Position numbers and translations under genes: made by a program. The notes beneath the pieces were generated by a model that saw nothing but the letters and a program-made list of their open reading frames with translations, was not told the origin of the DNA and ran no database searches. From positions 1 to 36,814 of the forward strand of contig JAJTGF010000009.1 in the NCBI GenBank assembly GCA_021299335.1: a DNA stretch of 36,814 nucleotides, in the 5' to 3' direction. Source of the DNA: Cryomorphaceae bacterium (GTDB taxonomy: Bacteria; Bacteroidota; Bacteroidia; Flavobacteriales_D; Crocinitomicaceae). Positions 18,000 through 25,938 of the stretch are shown in pieces; the stretch's first letter is position 1; each line of letters opens with the position of its first letter.

Positions 18000-18863
18000 A
18001 TGCACTTTCCTCCTACCGAACTTGTTTTAGATGCAAAAGGTGCAGTCTATCACCTAGGCCTTCAGCCCCACCAATTAGCGGGTAAAGTTATCCTAGTCGG
18101 CGACCAAGATCGGGTGGCTAAAATTTCTCGTTTTTTTGATCAAATTGAATGCACTATTCAGCACCGCGAGTTTGTTAGCCACACTGGAACATATCAAGGA
18201 AAACGCATCACTGCGCTCTCTACGGGCATTGGAACCGACAACATCGATATTTGCATGGCAGAACTCGACGCCTTGGTCAATATCGATCTAGAGCAGCGCC
18301 AAGAAAAACCAAACAAAACAAGTCTTGAAATCATTAGAATAGGAACATGTGGCATGCTTCAAGCAGATATGCCCCTGCACTCGTTTGTAGTCTCGGAGTA
18401 CGCATTGGGCTTAGATAACATCGCGCACTTCTACCCTATCGAATGGCAGCAAGAAGAAACCTTGTTATTAAGGCAAATTAAAAGTCAAGTTGCTTTTCCC
18501 GATCATATACAACCCTACCTGAGTAAAGCCAACCAAGATCTTGTTCAGAAGCTAAATGGCCCTCAGATTAGAAAAGGTATCACCGTCACGAGCTCTGGTT
18601 TTTACGGCCCCCAAGGACGCTCGCTGCGTTTGCCGAGCCTCATGCCTGAAATCCATCTTTCTTTAGGGAATTTTGAGTACCAAGGGCTGCAAATTGTCAA
18701 TTTCGAAATGGAAAGCTCGGCAATTTTTGCATTAGGAAAAGCCCTCGGTCACAGATGCACCAGTATTTGCCTAGGGGTAGCAAATCGTCCAAAAGAAATT
18801 TTTTCGACGGGCATCAATGAGGCAATGGATGAGCTCATTCAGTATGTGCTCAAACGCATCTGA
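18000..18863 (+). CDS. Nucleoside phosphorylase (uridine phosphorylase-like)
   Basis: A 287-residue member of the PNP/UDP phosphorylase family, which splits nucleosides with phosphate into base and ribose 1-phosphate for salvage. Motifs seen are the phosphate-binding VILVGDQDRV near 31-40, ALSTGIGTDNIDICMAEL near 73-90, IRIGTCGML near 112-120, and the ribose-binding NFEMESSAIFALGKALGH near 239-256. The FEMESS form favours uridine or purine phosphorylase over AMP nucleosidase, but the base cannot be named with certainty. The stop abuts the stop of the convergent thioredoxin-like gene with no base between them. Confidence 0.87.
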   Translation: MHFPPTELVLDAKGAVYHLGLQPHQLAGKVILVGDQDRVAKISRFFDQIECTIQHREFVSHTGTYQGKRITALSTGIGTDNIDICMAELDALVNIDLEQRQEKPNKTSLEIIRIGTCGMLQADMPLHSFVVSEYALGLDNIAHFYPIEWQQEETLLLRQIKSQVAFPDHIQPYLSKANQDLVQKLNGPQIRKGITVTSSGFYGPQGRSLRLPSLMPEIHLSLGNFEYQGLQIVNFEMESSAIFALGKALGHRCTSICLGVANRPKEIFSTGINEAMDELIQYVLKRI

Positions 18864-19388
18864 TTATTTCAAAAATTTGTCGAGGGTAATGTGTAGGTTG
18901 AGGCCGCGGAGCTCTGCACCACTCGCCACAATGACGCCATTGGCATCCAAAAGAAAGGCATTCGGGATAGTAGCAACCTGGTAGTTTGCGGCAGCCAAGC
19001 CTTTTGTATCTAAAACATGGTATTTCCAGCTCAGGTGATCCGAAATAATGGCTTGCTTCCAAGCTTCTTGATCGCGGTCTAAGGACACACTAAATACTTC
19101 AAAGCCTTTAGCACCTTTGAATTCTTTGGTATGGTATTTTTGATAGGCCTCCACTACATTTGGGCTTTCCTTGCGACACGGACCACACCAAGACGCCCAG
19201 AAATCGACCAATACCATTTTGCCTCGCAAACTTGAGAGTTTGAGCGTTTTGCCTTTTGGAGATAACAAAGCAATTTCAGGCGCAGTGGCATCTGTTGGCG
19301 CAACAGAAGTTTGTTCTTGTCTAAAACACAGCGCATAGCAAGCAAAAGCCGCAACGAGTGCTATGAAGAGTATACTTGATTTTCTCAT
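18864..19388 (-). CDS. TlpA-like thiol-disulfide oxidoreductase, membrane-anchored or exported
   Basis: A 174-residue protein of the thioredoxin/AhpC-TSA fold acting outside the cytoplasm. Residues 5-21 are a hydrophobic signal or anchor (ILFIALVAAFACYALC). The redox motif WCGPC is at 67-71 in VDFWASWCGPCRKESPN, followed by the TlpA-type SVSLDRDQEAWKQAI segment and the cis-Pro loop VATIPNAFLLD. The ATG overlaps the murA stop (ATGA), making it the last gene of the purL-DUF4290-murA operon. It could reduce cysteines of envelope proteins; the substrate is unknown. Confidence 0.9.
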   Translation of the reverse strand: MRKSSILFIALVAAFACYALCFRQEQTSVAPTDATAPEIALLSPKGKTLKLSSLRGKMVLVDFWASWCGPCRKESPNVVEAYQKYHTKEFKGAKGFEVFSVSLDRDQEAWKQAIISDHLSWKYHVLDTKGLAAANYQVATIPNAFLLDANGVIVASGAELRGLNLHITLDKFLK

Positions 19389-20692
19389 CCGATTCTTCTG
19401 ATGTCAGCTCCGATATTGTTGAGGCGGTATTCGATATCTTGGTAACCGCGGTCTATTTGTTCGATATTGTGAATAACGCTCTTGCCTTTTGCCGATAATG
19501 CGGCAATAAGCAAGGAAACCCCTGCACGAATGTCGGGAGAGGTCATTTCAATACCCCTGAGGTCGTGTTCACGATTCAGGCCAATGACTGTAGCACGGTG
19601 CGGATCACAGAGAATGATTTGTGCGCCCATATCAATGAGTTTATCTACAAAGAAAAGGCGCGACTCAAACATTTTTTGATGAATCAGGACAGAACCCTTC
19701 GCTTGTGTGGCAACCACAAGAATAATGGAAAGTAAGTCTGGTGTAAACCCAGGCCATGGCGCATCGTAGATGGTCATGATGGAACCATCGATGAACGTTT
19801 CGATTTCGTATTTTTCTTGAGCAGGTATAAAGATGTCGTCGCCGCGGCGTTCTAATTTGATACCGAGTCTTTTAAATACATTTGGAATGACACCAAGGTT
19901 TTCCCAAGAAACGTCTTTGATCGTGATTTCGGATTGCGTCATGGCGGCTAAACCGATGAAACTACCAATTTCGATCATGTCGGGTAGAATGCGGTGATAA
20001 CAACCATTGAGGGATTTGACGCCTTGAATTTTGAGCATATTGGAACCTATTCCTGTAATTTGCGCACCCATTGAATTGAGCATTTTGCAAAGTTGTTGGA
20101 TGTAAGGTTCACAAGCCGCATTGTAAAAAGTAGTTTCACCTTCGGCCATAACTGCAGCCATCAAGATATTGGCGGTACCCGTAACCGAAGCCTCGTCTAG
20201 GTGAATATAAGTTCCTTTTAAGTTGGCGGCTTCTACAGAATAGAAGTGCTCGCCGGCGTCGTAATTGAATTTGGCGCCTAAAAGCGCAAAACCTTCGAAG
20301 TGGGTGTCTAGGCGACGGCGGCCAATTTTGTCGCCGCCTGGTTTTGGGATAAATCCGCGTCCGTAGCGCGCAAGCAAAGGACCGACAATCATGATGGAGC
20401 CGCGCAGGGATGAGGCGCGCTTTTTGAAATCTTCAGATTCGAGGTAGGCTAAATCAATTTCTTTCGCTTGGAAAATATAAGTGCCCTTTTCAACCTTTTC
20501 AACTTTGACGCCCATGGTTTGCAACAAGGCGATGAGTTTATTGACATCTACGATGTCGGGAATATTTGAAATCGTCACTTTTTCTGGCGTGAGCAATGGC
20601 GCGCACAAGACTTGCAAGGCTTCGTTTTTCGCGCCTTGCGGAATGATTTCGCCTTTTAATGGTTTGCCACCGTATATTTCAAAAGAAGCCAT
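19385..20692 (-). CDS. murA: UDP-N-acetylglucosamine 1-carboxyvinyltransferase
   Basis: MurA transfers enolpyruvate from phosphoenolpyruvate to UDP-GlcNAc, the first committed step of peptidoglycan synthesis. The 435-residue length is normal. The N-terminal Lys motif GAKNEAL (K22) and the substrate loop are present, and the two inside-out alpha/beta domains are complete. In the active-site loop PGGDKIGRRRLDTHFEG the residue in place of the usual fosfomycin-reactive Cys (Cys115 in E. coli) is Asp (D121), a change known to give intrinsic fosfomycin resistance in other bacteria. It starts 3 bases after the DUF4290 stop and overlaps the next gene by 4 bases. Confidence 0.96.
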   Translation of the reverse strand: MASFEIYGGKPLKGEIIPQGAKNEALQVLCAPLLTPEKVTISNIPDIVDVNKLIALLQTMGVKVEKVEKGTYIFQAKEIDLAYLESEDFKKRASSLRGSIMIVGPLLARYGRGFIPKPGGDKIGRRRLDTHFEGFALLGAKFNYDAGEHFYSVEAANLKGTYIHLDEASVTGTANILMAAVMAEGETTFYNAACEPYIQQLCKMLNSMGAQITGIGSNMLKIQGVKSLNGCYHRILPDMIEIGSFIGLAAMTQSEITIKDVSWENLGVIPNVFKRLGIKLERRGDDIFIPAQEKYEIETFIDGSIMTIYDAPWPGFTPDLLSIILVVATQAKGSVLIHQKMFESRLFFVDKLIDMGAQIILCDPHRATVIGLNREHDLRGIEMTSPDIRAGVSLLIAALSAKGKSVIHNIEQIDRGYQDIEYRLNNIGADIRRIG

Positions 20693-20695
20693 GCT

Positions 20696-21340
20696 TTATT
20701 TTTTGATGAATTTTTTCTTTTTGTTCTTGTTGTTCTTTTGCTTGTTAAAGCGCTGATTTTTTTGCTGGTTTTGACCAATACCCATGGTTTTGAGAAGGGT
20801 GTTGGTATGCACAAGGTCATCGGGGTTCTCTAAGATGAGTTCACCTTTAGACAGTTCTTTGAGTTGTTGGGCGATCACGTGGTTTTCGACGGTATCGTTA
20901 TTGTAGGCCAAAAATTGTTTTTTCATGAAATTAGCCATGGTATTCTTGAGGAATTCTTTTTCTTCAGGAACAGCTACCTCTTTGGAGGCTTCTAGGATAG
21001 ACTGCGTGTATTTACCGTAGTGACCATAGCGAATTTTGCTAGACGGATAAACCATGCGCTGTGGTTTTTCATTGAGCACCTCTTGCTTGGGCTTTTCATA
21101 GGGTGAATCGACATCGAGCTCAAAATTAGACATCACAAACAAGTGTGTCCAAAGTTTGTGGCGGTAATCTTCTACATCGCGCAGGTGCGGATTGAGTTGG
21201 CCCATGACTTCGATGATGGCTTGAGCAGCGCGGTTGCGCTCCGAGCGATCAGGAAGTTGCATAGCATGCGCAATCATGTTTTGGACATTGCGGCCATATT
21301 CGGGCAAAATGAGGTGACCACGCGTGGTGTTGTATTCCAT
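20696..21340 (-). CDS. DUF4290 family protein
   Basis: A 214-residue cytoplasmic protein of a family found in Bacteroidota and typically next to murA. It starts MEYNTTRGHLILPEYGRN and contains KLWTHLFVMSNFELDVDSPY near 63-82 and SSKIRYGHYGKYT near 101-113. The tail is very rich in Lys, Asn and Gln (NKQKNNKNKKKKFIKK), suggesting binding to nucleic acid or another anionic surface. The function is unknown. It lies between purL (2 bases) and murA (3 bases) in a tight operon. Confidence 0.9.
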   Translation of the reverse strand: MEYNTTRGHLILPEYGRNVQNMIAHAMQLPDRSERNRAAQAIIEVMGQLNPHLRDVEDYRHKLWTHLFVMSNFELDVDSPYEKPKQEVLNEKPQRMVYPSSKIRYGHYGKYTQSILEASKEVAVPEEKEFLKNTMANFMKKQFLAYNNDTVENHVIAQQLKELSKGELILENPDDLVHTNTLLKTMGIGQNQQKNQRFNKQKNNKNKKKKFIKK

Positions 21341-21342
21341 GT

Positions 21343-23580
21343 TTATTTTTCTAAGTGTGCGCCGAGGGCGTTATCGTAAATGGTTTTGGCATCGGAGATG
21401 AAACCAAAATGTTGTTCGTCAATTTGTAGTTTTCCTTTGGTTACGTGGCCTAAAAGCGTCATGTTGACACCAGTTGCCACCATGTATTCGACAAATGCTT
21501 CTTCTTGTTCTTCGGTTACAGAAACCACCACTCGGCCCTGCCCTTCGCCAAATAAGAATGCGTCTAGGCGAATGTCTGCATCGCTGACGATATCAAAGCC
21601 TAAACCTCTCGGCATAGACATTTCTACAAGGCTCACGTACAAACCTCCGTCGGAAACATCGTGTACGGCGTTGACCAAATCTTCGGAGATGAGACCCTTC
21701 ACCGCTTGTTGCATTTGGAATTCTTTTTCGAGGTCAAAATAGGGTGCTGGAGACGCTTTGATACCATGGTAAGTAGCGAGGTATTCTGAAGAAGCGATGT
21801 CTTCGGTGTAGTCGCCGATCAAGAAAATGAGATCGCCTTTCTGTTTGAAGTCTAGGGTCATGACCTTTTCTTTGTCTGGGACAATACCAATCATGCCGAT
21901 GGTTGGAGTTGGGAAAACCGGCACTTCTTTGCCATTCATGACGGTTTGGTTGTAGAAAGAGACGTTACCGCCAGTAACCGGCGTTTCAAATTTCAAGCAA
22001 GCTGCAGACATTCCTTTGATGGCGCCCACAAACTGCCAGTAAGATTCTGGATTGTAAGGATTGCCAAAGTTGAGGCAGTTGGTGATGGCGCTCGGGTTTC
22101 CGCCGGCACAGGTAATGTTGCGTGCTGCTTCTGAAACGGCGATCATAGTACCGACCTCTGGGTCTGCGTTGACGTAGCGCGAGTTGCAGTCGACGGTCAT
22201 GGCAAGGGCTTTGTTGGTGCCTTTAATGTGAACGACACCTGAATCTGAAGGGCGGTTGGTGGTCATGTTGCGGGTGCCGACCATAGAGTCATATTGTTCG
22301 TAGACCCAACGTTTAGAAGCAATATTTGGCAAAGCAAGCATGGCATCCGCAACCGCTTTGAGGTCTTGCGGCTCTGCTACTTGGGCAATGTCAAATTTTT
22401 TGAATTCTTGGTAATATGCTGGTTCGGTAAATTCTCTTTTGTACTGTGGAGCGCCGCCACCCAAAACGAGTGATTCTGCTGGTACATCGCCGACGAGCTC
22501 CCCGCTCATGTAGTAGCGGATGCGGCCGGTGTCGGTCACGTGACCGATTTCTTCGGCGTGGAGGTCCCATTTGTCGAAGATGTCTTTAACGATTTGCTCC
22601 TTGCCCTTTTGAACCACGACGAGCATACGCTCTTGTGATTCAGACAATAAGATTTCATAGGGCAACATGTTTTCTTGACGAGTGGGCACGCGGTCGAGGT
22701 AAATTTCCATACCCACATTGCCAGCCGCGCTCATTTCACAAGTGGAGCAAGTGATGCCTGCGGCTCCCATGTCTTGCATCCCGACAATAGCGTCGGTTTG
22801 GGCCAGTTCCATGGTGGCTTCTAAAAGTAGTTTTTCCATGAATGGGTCGCCTACTTGAACCGATGGGAGGTCATTGGCAGATTCTTCGGTGATGTCTTTA
22901 GATGCAAAAGCAGCACCTGCAATACCGTCTTTACCAGTTGCTGAACCGACGATAAATACAGGATTACCTGGGCCTTTTGCCGTAGCGGAGATGATTTTTT
23001 TAGTGTCGATGATGCCGGCAGAAAAAGCATTGACCAACGGATTGGTGTTGTAAGATTCGTCAAAAAAGACTTCGCCACCTACAATTGGAATACCGAAAGC
23101 GTTACCGTAGTCGCCGATGCCTTTTGTGACACCCTTCACCAACCATTTTGTGCGCGCTTCTTCGATGTTACCAAAACGCAAGGAATTGAGCTGTGCGATG
23201 GGGCGTGCACCCATGGTAAAGATATCGCGGTTGATTCCGCCCACACCCGTTGCTGCACCTTGATAGGGCTCTAGTGCACTAGGGTGATTGTGAGATTCAA
23301 TTTTGAAGACGCAACCCAAGCCGTCGCCGATATCAACCAAGCCAGCGTTTTCTTCTCCGGCTTTGACGAGCATGTGTGGACCATCTTTAGGAAGCGTTTT
23401 GAGCCAAAGGATAGAATTTTTATAGGAGCAGTGCTCACTCCACATAACGGAATAAACAGCTGTTTCGGTGAAATTTGGGGTGCGACCAAGGATTTGTTTG
23501 ACGTGTTCAAATTCGTCGGCTCGGAGGCCTAAATCGATGGCTTGTTCTAGCGTAGCTTCTTTTTGATGATTGGTTTCCAT
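21343..23580 (-). CDS. purL: Phosphoribosylformylglycinamidine synthase, small-form subunit II
   Basis: The enzyme makes FGAM from FGAR, ATP and glutamine-derived ammonia in purine synthesis. At 745 residues this is the small form, which needs separate PurS and PurQ; the single 1200-1300-residue form found in many Bacteroidota has extra domains absent here. Motifs include TAVYSVMWSEHCSYKNS, FKIESHNHPSALEPYQGAATGVGG and MGARPIAQLNSLRFG, plus ATP-binding repeats in both halves. I start at ATG 23580 (METNHQKEA); an upstream in-frame TTG at 23634 overlaps the -33 element and adds unrelated residues. A promoter lies 20 bases upstream. It leads the operon purL-DUF4290-murA-thioredoxin-like. Confidence 0.95.
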   Translation of the reverse strand: METNHQKEATLEQAIDLGLRADEFEHVKQILGRTPNFTETAVYSVMWSEHCSYKNSILWLKTLPKDGPHMLVKAGEENAGLVDIGDGLGCVFKIESHNHPSALEPYQGAATGVGGINRDIFTMGARPIAQLNSLRFGNIEEARTKWLVKGVTKGIGDYGNAFGIPIVGGEVFFDESYNTNPLVNAFSAGIIDTKKIISATAKGPGNPVFIVGSATGKDGIAGAAFASKDITEESANDLPSVQVGDPFMEKLLLEATMELAQTDAIVGMQDMGAAGITCSTCEMSAAGNVGMEIYLDRVPTRQENMLPYEILLSESQERMLVVVQKGKEQIVKDIFDKWDLHAEEIGHVTDTGRIRYYMSGELVGDVPAESLVLGGGAPQYKREFTEPAYYQEFKKFDIAQVAEPQDLKAVADAMLALPNIASKRWVYEQYDSMVGTRNMTTNRPSDSGVVHIKGTNKALAMTVDCNSRYVNADPEVGTMIAVSEAARNITCAGGNPSAITNCLNFGNPYNPESYWQFVGAIKGMSAACLKFETPVTGGNVSFYNQTVMNGKEVPVFPTPTIGMIGIVPDKEKVMTLDFKQKGDLIFLIGDYTEDIASSEYLATYHGIKASPAPYFDLEKEFQMQQAVKGLISEDLVNAVHDVSDGGLYVSLVEMSMPRGLGFDIVSDADIRLDAFLFGEGQGRVVVSVTEEQEEAFVEYMVATGVNMTLLGHVTKGKLQIDEQHFGFISDAKTIYDNALGAHLEK

Positions 23581-23600
23581 ATAGTTTGAGAATTCAGGAA

Positions 23601-23634
23601 CAAAAGTAACGATTAATCGGATAGCATCTTTCAA
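23601..23634 (-). promoter_or_regulatory. Promoter of the purL operon
   Basis: On the minus strand TACTTTTG (23601-23608) fits TAnnTTTG, with TTG at 23632-23634 as a -33 element at a long spacing of 23. The box is 20 bases before ATG 23580. Confidence 0.6.
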
Positions 23635-23644
23635 TTTTTCGCCT

Positions 23645-23652
23645 TAAATTTG
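23645..23652 (+). promoter_or_regulatory. Candidate -7 box for lpdA
   Basis: TAAATTTG fits TAnnTTTG and lies 20 bases before ATG 23673, the same distance as for purL and icmF. The -33 element is not clear. Confidence 0.5.
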
Positions 23653-23672
23653 TCCCTTAAAACTTTGAAAAA

Positions 23673-25064
23673 ATGAGTTACGATATCATTGTTGTGGGTA
23701 GCGGCCCGGGCGGTTACGTCACTGCTATTCGCGCCTCACAGTTAGGCTTAAAAACTGCAATTGTAGAAAGAGAATCTTTGGGTGGCATCTGCCTCAATTG
23801 GGGCTGTATCCCGACCAAAGCCTTGTTAAAAAGTGCCAACGTTTATGAATACCTGCAGCACGCTGCAGACTACGGAATCAACGTCAAAGAAAGTAGCGCA
23901 GATTTCGATGCCATGATCAAGCGCAGCCGAGATGTCGCAAACGGAATGTCTAATGGCATTCAATTCTTAATGAAGAAAAATAAAATCGACGTGCTCAAAG
24001 GCAACGGCGTTCTCAAAGCTGGAAAAGCTGTAGAAGTGACCGACGAAAGCGGCAACAAAACAACTTACACAGCAGCAAAAGGTGTCATTGTGGCAACGGG
24101 TGCACGCTCTCGCGAACTCCCTAACCTACCGCAAGACGGCACCAAAATCATCGGTTACCGCCAAGCAATGACCTTGCCAACGCAACCTAAAAAACTAGTC
24201 GTTGTTGGCTCAGGAGCTATCGGTGTAGAGTTCGCATACTTTTACAACGCTATCGGCACTGAGGTTACCATCGTCGAATATTTGCCAAATATCGTTCCTG
24301 TTGAAGACGAAGACGTCTCCAAACAACTCGAAAAATCATTCAAGAAATCAGGTATCAATATCCTCACCAACGCTTCAGTTGAGTCTGTAGACACCAGCGG
24401 CAAAGGCTGTGTGGTAAACATCAAGACGGCAAAAGGCGAAGAAAAAATTGAATGCGATGTCGTACTCTCCGCAGCAGGCGTCGTGACCAACATCGAAAAC
24501 ATCGGCCTCGAAGAACTCGGCATTATCGTAGACAAGGGCCGCATTCTCGTCGACGACTACTATCAAACCAACTTGCCGGGCTATTACGCTATTGGCGATG
24601 TAGTCCCAGGGCCAGCCCTTGCTCACGTGGCCTCTGCTGAAGGCATCATCTGCGTCGAAAAAATCGCAGGGCACCATCCAGAACCGCTCAACTATGGCAA
24701 CATCCCAGGCTGTACCTACTGCTCACCAGAAGTAGCGAGTGTCGGCATGACCGAAAAAGCAGCCAAAGAAGCAGGTTACGAAATCAAAGTCGGTAAATTC
24801 CCCTTCTCGGCCTCTGGTAAAGCAAGTGCAGCAGGTGCCAAAGATGGTTTTGTAAAGCTCATTTTTGATGCGAAATACGGAGAACTCCTTGGCGGTCACA
24901 TGATTGGCGCCAACGTTACCGAAATGATCGCAGAGCTTGTGGCCGTGCGCAAACTTGAAACAACTGGCGAGGAACTCATCAAAACTGTTCACCCGCACCC
25001 AACGATGTCTGAAGCCATCATGGAAGCAGCAGCAGCGGCTTACGGCGAAGTTATTCACTTGTAA
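23673..25064 (+). CDS. lpdA: Dihydrolipoyl dehydrogenase (E3)
   Basis: The flavoprotein reoxidises dihydrolipoamide in 2-oxoacid dehydrogenase complexes and in the glycine cleavage system, reducing NAD. The 463-residue length is normal. It has the FAD motif VVGSGPGGYVTAIRA at 7-21, the redox disulfide C40/C45 in GGICLNWGCIPTKALL, the NAD motif VVGSGAIGVEFAYFYNAIG, the second FAD motif YAIGDV, and the active-site HPHPTMSEAI near the C-terminus. It stands alone between a divergent promoter region and a terminator. It could serve the GcvT encoded in this window, but that link is not shown by position. Confidence 0.96.
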   Translation: MSYDIIVVGSGPGGYVTAIRASQLGLKTAIVERESLGGICLNWGCIPTKALLKSANVYEYLQHAADYGINVKESSADFDAMIKRSRDVANGMSNGIQFLMKKNKIDVLKGNGVLKAGKAVEVTDESGNKTTYTAAKGVIVATGARSRELPNLPQDGTKIIGYRQAMTLPTQPKKLVVVGSGAIGVEFAYFYNAIGTEVTIVEYLPNIVPVEDEDVSKQLEKSFKKSGINILTNASVESVDTSGKGCVVNIKTAKGEEKIECDVVLSAAGVVTNIENIGLEELGIIVDKGRILVDDYYQTNLPGYYAIGDVVPGPALAHVASAEGIICVEKIAGHHPEPLNYGNIPGCTYCSPEVASVGMTEKAAKEAGYEIKVGKFPFSASGKASAAGAKDGFVKLIFDAKYGELLGGHMIGANVTEMIAELVAVRKLETTGEELIKTVHPHPTMSEAIMEAAAAAYGEVIHL

Positions 25065-25084
25065 GATTTCTTTAACATGAATTT

Positions 25085-25113
25085 AAAAAGCGCCCAAAAG
25101 GCGCTTTTTTTTT
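25085..25113. terminator. Bidirectional terminator between lpdA and map
   Basis: AAAAAGCGCC (25085-25094) and GGCGCTTTTT (25100-25109) form a perfect 10-bp stem with a 5-base loop. T-runs follow on both strands, so it can end transcription of lpdA (+) and of map (-). Confidence 0.9.
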
Positions 25114-25156
25114 ATGCGATAAATAGCAATTGAAGAGCTTTGAATGGTCAGGGAAA

Positions 25157-25930
25157 TCACAGCCCTAACGCCTCATAAATAAAATCAAAAGTGGATAAGA
25201 TCACAGGAGCGCCATCGACAACGGCGATGTCGTGCTCAAAATGTGCACTGGGCAGACGGTCTGCCGTTACAATAGTCCATTTATCTTCTAAAGTTTCCAC
25301 TTTTTCGGTACCCATATTGATCATGGGCTCAATGGCAATGGTGAGGCCATTTTGAATTTTTTTACCGCGGCCGCGGCGGCCATAGTTAGGAACTTGTGGG
25401 TCTTCGTGAAGTTCTTTGCCCAAGCCGTGACCAACTAAATCCCGAACCACACCGTAGCCATGGGCCTCAGCGTGCTGTTGGATAGCCCAACCGATATCTT
25501 CGATGCGGTTGGCGGTGGTGGCTTGCTCTATGCCCAAATACAAGCACTCTTTGGTGACCTTACACAATTGTTTTTTCTCGGCACTCACCTCACCAACTTC
25601 AAAAGTATAGGCGTGATCGCCGTAGTATCCTTTATAGACAGAGCCGCAATCTACAGAAACGATATCGCCATCTTGGATGGGTTTGTCGGTGGGCAAGCCG
25701 TGTACAACTTGTTCGTTGACTGAAATCAAGAGTGTACTCGGGCAGCCATAGAGGCCTTTGAAACCAGGAATGGCATTTTGGGTGCGGATGTAGTCTTCGG
25801 CAAGCTGATCTAAAAAACGCGGCGTGACACCCGGCTGCATATGCTTGGCAACTAAACCAAGGGTGCGGCTCACGATTTGCGCTGCTTCGCGCATGATTTC
25901 AATTTCTTGGGGTGTTTTGTAACGAATCAT
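25157..25930 (-). CDS. map: Methionine aminopeptidase, type I
   Basis: The enzyme removes the initiator Met from new proteins. With the start at ATG 25930 it has 257 residues and begins MIRYKTPQEIEIMREAA, like its relatives. Metal ligands are visible in VDCGSVYKGYYGDHAYTF (two Asp), GHGLGKELHEDP (His), AIEPMINMGT (Glu) and FEHDIAVVDG (Glu). An earlier ATG at 25951 adds seven residues (MSLLDQF) not expected in the family and overlaps the upstream gene by 13 bases; a good promoter box ends four bases before it, so that ATG could only be used on a leaderless transcript. The gene ends 48 bases from the shared terminator. Confidence 0.93.
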   Translation of the reverse strand: MIRYKTPQEIEIMREAAQIVSRTLGLVAKHMQPGVTPRFLDQLAEDYIRTQNAIPGFKGLYGCPSTLLISVNEQVVHGLPTDKPIQDGDIVSVDCGSVYKGYYGDHAYTFEVGEVSAEKKQLCKVTKECLYLGIEQATTANRIEDIGWAIQQHAEAHGYGVVRDLVGHGLGKELHEDPQVPNYGRRGRGKKIQNGLTIAIEPMINMGTEKVETLEDKWTIVTADRLPSAHFEHDIAVVDGAPVILSTFDFIYEALGL

Positions 25931-25938
25931 GAATTGAT

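Noticed and set aside
23581-23634. Longer TTG start for purL
   Set aside because: It overlaps the promoter box and the -33 element, and METNHQKEA is a better N-terminus.
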